From contig CAIYIP010000510.1 of NCBI GenBank assembly GCA_903926285.1, positions 1 to 14,115 of the forward strand: DNA of 14,115 bases. Reading direction: 5' to 3'. Below, in pieces: positions 13,976 to 14,115 of this stretch; position 1 is the stretch's first letter, and each line of letters starts with the position of its first letter. Both the position numbers and the translations under genes were made by a program. This DNA is from an uncultured Gammaproteobacteria bacterium (lineage in GTDB: Bacteria > Pseudomonadota > Gammaproteobacteria > Pseudomonadales > Pseudohongiellaceae). A model generated the notes under the pieces. It worked only from the letters and a program-made list of their open reading frames with translations, was not told the origin of the DNA and searched no databases.

Positions 13976-14115
13976 TTACTTTCGTGTAATGCCATTACTT
14001 TTTGCGCTATTTAAAAAATTCATGCCCTCCCTCGTGGCTGCCGCCAGGCGAGTCATATCCTGCGCAGTCAGGCCATAATAAGCACGGGAAGACCCATCAG
14101 GATTGCTGGAAGCCA
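13976..14115 (-). CDS. C-terminal end of an unidentified gene (partial)
   Basis: The minus-strand frame is open from the window edge to a TAA at 13976-13978, giving 45 residues: polar at first, then YYGLTAQDMTRLAAATREGMNFLNSAK, an amphipathic helix-like stretch, and a basic end. The other two frames on this strand close quickly. It is co-directional with the heparinase-like gene, 123 bp away, with a promoter in between. I do not recognise the family, and the rest of the gene lies outside the window. Confidence 0.5.
   Translation of the reverse strand, partial: ASSNPDGSSRAYYGLTAQDMTRLAAATREGMNFLNSAKSNGITRK

Overview
The window looks like chromosomal DNA of a gammaproteobacterium. It carries an envelope and surface gene set typical of that group: a class A PBP-like protein, a very large TonB-dependent receptor, an Old Yellow Enzyme, an outer-membrane M48 lipoprotein protease and a secreted heparinase II/III-like protein. 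Most genes are moderately GC-rich, but one segment (about 3300-4780) is clearly AT-richer. No genus is claimed, and everything here is read by eye from motifs without database searches.

Layout. 1-229: leader with a 17-bp tandem repeat and a hairpin. 230-3229 (+): bifunctional GT51/transpeptidase PBP-like protein with intact transpeptidase motifs but eroded glycosyltransferase motifs. 3230-4027: AT-rich, gene-poor stretch with a small CsbD-like ORF. 4028-4780 (+): FkbM-type methyltransferase. 4879-4974 (-): C-terminal scrap of an IS3-like transposase. 5090-6139 (+): NemA-like flavin ene-reductase. 6140-6429: hairpin, a duplicated repeat element and operator-like palindromes. 6430-9540 (+): TonB-dependent receptor, closed by a strong terminator. 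9592-9786: repeat motif beside a long pyrimidine tract. 9787-10293 (+): small conserved protein of unknown function. 10336-11121 (-): LoiP/YggG-like M48 lipoprotein peptidase. 11122-11359: repeats. 11360-13852 (-): secreted heparinase II/III-like protein with an extra N-terminal domain. 13976-14115 (-): C-terminal end of an unidentified gene.

The genes do not form one operon. Most sit alone behind their own leader, and common themes are cell-envelope maintenance (PBP, M48 lipoprotein) and surface glycans or nutrient capture (TonB receptor, polysaccharide lyase, FkbM).

The most unusual signal is between the genes. A short motif, GGGACAYCCACTT, recurs in three intergenic gaps. In two of them it is immediately preceded by a direct duplication of a sequence that differs from locus to locus: (TGGATCTG)x2 at 6228-6284 and (CGAGAAATGG)x2 at 11142-11174. 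In the third gap it abuts a 60-bp pyrimidine tract, and a related GTGTCCC tandem lies at 22-55. This looks like an undescribed small dispersed element whose flank is duplicated or expanded.
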